Assembly (NCBI GenBank): GCA_018222805.1
Contig: JAAEZQ010000003.1
Location: 1-64,000 of the forward strand
DNA length: 64,000 nt
Reading direction: 5' to 3'
Source: Vibrionaceae bacterium
GTDB taxonomy: Bacteria; Pseudomonadota; Gammaproteobacteria; Enterobacterales; Vibrionaceae
Shown piece by piece: positions 61,273 through 64,000 of the stretch. The position numbers and the translations under genes were made by a program. The notes beneath the pieces were generated by a model. It was not told where the DNA came from. It ran no database searches and saw nothing but the letters and a program-made list of their open reading frames with translations. Within the stretch, counting starts at the first letter, position 1, and each line of letters begins with the position of its first letter.

Positions 61273-61482
61273 TCAAGTTATCCTTTACGGCCAGTCTAGA
61301 TATTTCCTTATCGAGTAACGATACAGCATATCGACTATAAGTTTTTAATCAATATGAAGTAATTAGAAACGAGGTACTGGATAGTTATGACGGTTTTCTT
61401 TAGACCAAATAGCTTAAAAAAGCTCACTCAAACCAGAGAAATCAGTACCATACTTATAGAAAATAGATTCTTTGGAGAGAAC

Positions 61483-61622
61483 ATGTCGCTAGGCAACTTT
61501 CCGACGAAGCCTTTCACCAGTCTATTGGCTCCATGGCGACTGGCTTAGCGATCACGTTCAGCATGGCGGCGGTTAAATCCGCTGATCGCAAACAGATCAT
61601 TCTGACTGAAAGTTATCCGTAA
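61483..61622 (+). pseudogene. Decayed short gene, function unknown
   Basis: MSLGNFPTK starts at 61483 after an SD, while the longer open stretch lies in the next frame from 61491 (RQLSDEAFHQSIGSMATGLA, then ITFSMAAVKSADRKQ) to a stop at 61620-61622. The hydrophobic middle hints at a membrane protein remnant. A single-base frameshift would explain both parts. No family was recognised, and a chance open frame remains possible. Confidence 0.35.
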
Positions 61623-61809
61623 CTTTCTAATTTGAGTTATTACCCTAAGAAGCTTTTGTCCAAAATGAGTCAGAAAGCATTTTTGGACTGTCTAGAGTTT
61701 TAATGAAAAACGTACAATTCAAAAGCTACATATTCGCTACATAGTGCTTTCAATAAACTATGGGAATCTTTTTAATGTTTTGATTTATAATTTTTAAATT
61801 ATGCTTTCA

Positions 61810-61828
61810 CCTTAACGCGGTGTTATAC
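61810..61828 (+). repeat. attC right-end-like sequence upstream of the PhzF gene
   Basis: CCTTAACGCGGTGTTATAC ends with GTTATAC (61822-61828), fitting GTTRRRY, after the CTTAACGCGG block seen in true attC ends (compare 158-172). It looks like the junction left when a cassette inserted. Confidence 0.6.
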
Positions 61829-61841
61829 GGAGAGATTTATA

Positions 61842-62711
61842 TTGAAGGAAGTTGAGGTTATTTTGGTTAACTCCTTTACTGAGAATGGAACTGGAGGAAA
61901 TCCTGCTGGTGTGGTGTTACACGCAGATCAGTTGTCGGACCAAGAAAAATTAAAAGTAGCACAAGCAGTTGGGTACTCTGAAACTGCGTTTGTCTCTCGA
62001 GATGACGAAGTCGATTTTGAACTGTCTTTTTTCACCATAACAGGTGAAGTTGATTTTTGTGGACACGCAACGTTAGCTGCTTTTTCAACAATGTATCAAG
62101 ACGGAATCATAACTGAAGGTAAATACCTCCAAAGGACGAAATCAGGTCTGCTTGCGGTAACCATAGAGGAAAATGGTCATATTGTCATGGATCAGAAGTT
62201 ACCTGAGTACCGTGGAGAGTTTAGTTATGAGGATATATCTAAGTTAATAGGACTAGATTCGACAATACTTGAGTCAACACAGTTACCGATTGAGGTTATA
62301 TCAACAGGACTACCGGATATTATTGTCCCAGTGCCATATGGGTATCTCGATAAAATTCAAGTGAATGAAATTTTAACCAGTGACTTCTGTAAAAGGCACG
62401 ATGTAATTGGTATTCATGCTTTTGAGTTGTGTGAAAAAACAAACATGGTGACAGCAAGTTGTCGTAACTTTGCACCATTGTTTGGTATTCCAGAGGAATC
62501 AGCAACAGGCAGTGCGAGTGGTGCCTTGGCATGTTACTTAACCAAACACCTTTGTAGTACAGGTTCGAATAGCTTTACTTTCGAGCAAGGTCGGGCAATG
62601 GAGTGCATTTCAAGAATTACAGCGTCTGTTGAGTCAAGCGAGCAGGGTATTATTAAGGTAAGGGTTGGTGGTTTTGCTCATAGAGTCGGCAGGCAGAACA
62701 TCTCCTTATAG
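61842..62711 (+). CDS. PhzF-family isomerase, probable single-gene integron cassette
   Basis: 289 residues of the PhzF/diaminopimelate-epimerase-like fold. The N-terminal block is VILVNSFTENGTGGNPAGVVLHADQLSD. The catalytic Glu is in YSETAFV, with ITGEVDFCGHATLAAFS and EESATGSASGALACYL as the two conserved acid/glycine loops. It starts with TTG, with GGAGAG 7 nt upstream. The start lies 13 bp after a GTTATAC core that follows ACGCGGT, and a Vibrio attC-like stretch follows the stop, so it probably arrived as a cassette. The substrate is unknown; phenazine synthesis is not implied. Confidence 0.85.
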   Translation: MKEVEVILVNSFTENGTGGNPAGVVLHADQLSDQEKLKVAQAVGYSETAFVSRDDEVDFELSFFTITGEVDFCGHATLAAFSTMYQDGIITEGKYLQRTKSGLLAVTIEENGHIVMDQKLPEYRGEFSYEDISKLIGLDSTILESTQLPIEVISTGLPDIIVPVPYGYLDKIQVNEILTSDFCKRHDVIGIHAFELCEKTNMVTASCRNFAPLFGIPEESATGSASGALACYLTKHLCSTGSNSFTFEQGRAMECISRITASVESSEQGIIKVRVGGFAHRVGRQNISL

Positions 62712-62820
62712 CAGTCCGTTCCACAGGAACTTCCGACGCGTGGCATTTCTACTCTTCGTTGGTTTTAGTGTTTTTCGGAAACTTCGGTATTGCGTCCATT
62801 TTTCTTGTGAGCGCTTATGC
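62705..62820 (+). repeat. Degenerate attC-like sequence after the PhzF gene
   Basis: The stop is followed by CGACGCGTGGCATTTCTACT, CTTCGTTGGTTTTAGTGTTT and later GAGCGCTTATGC. The TGGCATTT...GTTGGTTT...AGTGTTT order is that of Vibrio attC middles, and the end resembles a mutated GTTATGC core. No clear left core (RYYYAAC) remains, so it is decayed. Confidence 0.55.
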
Positions 62821-62856
62821 ATCGAGCAACCTAGTAAATTGAAAGTAAATATATAC

Positions 62857-62891
62857 GGTAAAAGGTAAGTATTAGATACTTACCTTTTACC
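62857..62891. repeat. Perfect 16-bp inverted repeat with 3-nt loop
   Basis: GGTAAAAGGTAAGTAT (62857-62872) pairs with its exact complement at 62876-62891 around TAG, giving a 35-nt near-perfect hairpin. No T tract follows. It lies between the attC-like tail of the PhzF cassette and the polysaccharide genes and may be a terminator-like or protein-binding structure. Confidence 0.6.
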
Positions 62892-63011
62892 CATTATACA
62901 AAGGAAGCACAGGTTAACTCGTACAAAAGCCACGAAACTATTTGATAAGAAAGCCAGTCACCATAGCTGCATTGAGAGCGTCACAAGGATTAAATCCTGT
63001 GTCTATCTCTG

Positions 63012-63650
63012 CTATTGACCCCGACCATCAAACATCACCACGATGGTTTTGGTGATGATGCTCATATCCATGCTTAGCCAAGACTTTATAGAACAGAGTG
63101 AAAGCGCGTAACTGTGGTCGTAGCCGACTTTTCGTCGCACGTCATCAATACAGGTATCATAACCCTGATTGACTTGCGCTAATCCGGTGATACCCGGCAT
63201 GACGCCATAGGTTCTATCAGCGAAATAAGGGATCGCATCTTCTAGTTTGCTATAGAAACTAGGACGCTCAGGGCGTGGACCTATCAGAGACATGTCCCCC
63301 ATAACTACGTTGAAGAGCTGTGGGATTTCATCTAAACGAGTCTTACGTAAAAATAGCCCAACCGGAGTGATTCTTGGGTCATTTTCCGTCGCCCATACTG
63401 CCCCTGTGTATTGTTCTGCATCTTGGTACATGGTGCGGAATTTAATGATTTCGAAAAACATCATTTTCTCTGGTGTAGATTTACCGACTCTAAGCTGTTT
63501 ATAAAACACAGGGCCCGAAGAGGAGAGTTTGATTGCTATCGCGATAAAAGGTATTACTGGTGACAGTAGCAGTATACCCAATAGGGCGCCGAACAAGTCA
63601 AAGAGACGTTTTGCAAACCAAATTGATATATGTGCGGATACGTTATTCAT
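63012..63650 (-). CDS. sypR: Undecaprenyl-phosphate sugar-phosphate transferase (SypR/WcaJ-type)
   Basis: About 212 residues, a polyprenyl-phosphate sugar-phosphotransferase that starts exopolysaccharide repeat units on the inner membrane. It has an N-terminal hydrophobic stretch (LFGALLGILLLSPVIPFIAIAIKL), KQLRVGK and FEIIKFRTMYQDAE, RKTRLDEIPQLFNVVMGDMSLIGPRPERP and a C-terminal PGITGLAQV block, all of the bacterial sugar-transferase family. The short type has one membrane segment, as here. The ATG at 63650 has AAGGAG at 7 nt. Last gene of a cluster whose upstream neighbour is a glycosyltransferase end, as sypQ-sypR are in Vibrio fischeri; the symbol is a context inference. Confidence 0.75.
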   Translation of the reverse strand: MNNVSAHISIWFAKRLFDLFGALLGILLLSPVIPFIAIAIKLSSSGPVFYKQLRVGKSTPEKMMFFEIIKFRTMYQDAEQYTGAVWATENDPRITPVGLFLRKTRLDEIPQLFNVVMGDMSLIGPRPERPSFYSKLEDAIPYFADRTYGVMPGITGLAQVNQGYDTCIDDVRRKVGYDHSYALSLCSIKSWLSMDMSIITKTIVVMFDGRGQ

Positions 63651-63661
63651 AGTAAATCTCC

Positions 63662-64000
63662 TTATTGGCCCACACGAGACCATTTTCCTGACTCAAGACC
63701 AAATAGGTATCGCATACCACCGATGAAATTTGCGCAATGACCTGCAACGACGTAAAGCAGTAGTTTGCAGGCTTTGTGACAAAATATATGTGGTAGGTGA
63801 TAAATCACAATCGCCAGTGAATAGATCGCGATTTGAGCGACCAGTGCAGCCATGAAAAATGGGTTGTCCATCATGGCGATAGAACTGACAAAACAAAATA
63901 GAAGCAGGTAAGGGGTCATGAGCCGTAGCCCTTTGCCGGAAAAGAATGCAAATGCGACGCCTCTGTACTTCGGTAAGAACATCTCACAAAGCTGGATAGC
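63662..64000 (-). CDS. C-terminal end of a membrane glycosyltransferase (SypQ-like), cut by the window
   Basis: The frame is open to the window end (upstream codons AIQLCE precede MFLPKYRGVAF), so only the last ~112 residues are seen. The segment has hydrophobic helices (LMTPYLLLFCFVSSIAMM, FFMAALVAQIAIYSLAIVIY) and a short tail (GLESGKWSRVGQ), as at the C-terminus of family-2 processive glycosyltransferases. No catalytic motif falls inside the window. It ends 12 bp before the sugar-phosphate transferase, which favours a syp-type polysaccharide locus. Confidence 0.6.
   Translation of the reverse strand, partial: AIQLCEMFLPKYRGVAFAFFSGKGLRLMTPYLLLFCFVSSIAMMDNPFFMAALVAQIAIYSLAIVIYHLPHIFCHKACKLLLYVVAGHCANFIGGMRYLFGLESGKWSRVGQ

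Larger units (their letters stand above)
61273..61841. other. 570-bp region with decayed coding fragments and a hairpin
   Basis: A start with a good SD at 61483 (GGAGAGAAC-ATG) reads only 21 codons before a stop. The next frame at 61491-61622 is open for 43 codons (AFHQSIGSMATGLAITFSMAAV...), so the start and frame appear separated by a frameshift. An imperfect hairpin lies at 61658-61688. An attC-like right core GTTATAC at 61822-61828 precedes the PhzF gene. Confidence 0.45.

Overview
The window looks like a Vibrio (or very close relative) chromosome. The main evidence is a run of small gene cassettes separated by attC sites of the Vibrio superintegron type at 1-1740. Supporting evidence is a sypQ/sypR-like exopolysaccharide end, TtrS/TtrR-like and Crp-type regulators, the short CCCAAGTA...TACTTGGG intergenic repeat and moderate GC content. 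No rRNA, tRNA or CRISPR array was seen.

Layout. (1) 1-2160: the edge of an integron cassette array (three cassettes), cut off by an internally deleted IS3-family element. (2) 2.3-7 kb: purine salvage and transport (deoD, a Crp/Fnr regulator, an NCS1 permease and a guanine-deaminase-like enzyme), with a decayed 1.1 kb gap. (3) 7-9.7 kb: an OmpR-type two-component system divergent from a secreted GlcG/HbpS-like protein. (4) 9.8-21.8 kb: an oxamate-carbamoyltransferase type cluster. It contains the DUF2877 subunit AllH, a LysR regulator, a CynX-like transporter, an NCS2 permease, an ankyrin/TPR protein, AllF (FdrA), AllG (DUF1116), carbamate kinase and an exported M14/AstE-like hydrolase. (5) 22-24.7 kb: acetoacetate-type CoA transferase plus thiolase. 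(6) 24.8-27.4 kb: a TIM-barrel isomerase, a TauE/SafE permease and a LysR regulator. (7) 27.4-48.5 kb: a large, apparently complete myo-inositol catabolic region with two importers (an MFS and an Rbs-type ABC system), two kinases (a stand-alone IolC and an IolC-DUF2090 fusion), two RpiR regulators and a family of TGAAA-N6-TTTCA operator-like palindromes. (8) 48.8-49.2 kb: a cupin. (9) 49.3-54.5 kb: a periplasmic respiratory reductase (Tat flavoprotein, tetraheme c3-like and NapC/NrfH-like cytochromes) divergent from a TtrS/TtrR-like sensor pair. (10) 54.8-56.2 kb: remains of a P2-type phage replication gene. (11) 56.5-61.3 kb: an amino-acid/opine-type binding protein, a three-subunit opine-oxidase/HcnABC-like dehydrogenase and a LysR regulator. 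(12) 61.8-62.9 kb: a PhzF-family gene flanked by attC-like sequence, probably a lone integron cassette. (13) 63.0-64.0 kb: the end of a sypQ-sypR-like exopolysaccharide locus, running off the window.

How it works together. This is mostly accessory catabolism. The inositol genes should convert myo-inositol to dihydroxyacetone phosphate, acetyl-CoA and CO2. The AllFGH/carbamate kinase block should transfer or cleave a carbamoyl group and recover ATP, probably from a purine-derived ureide. The reductase block should use an unknown organic electron acceptor under low oxygen.

Many start codons were moved inward from the longest reading frame, because a Shine-Dalgarno (SD) sequence or signal peptide pointed to a later codon. 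Functions are inferred from protein motifs read by eye. No database search was run.
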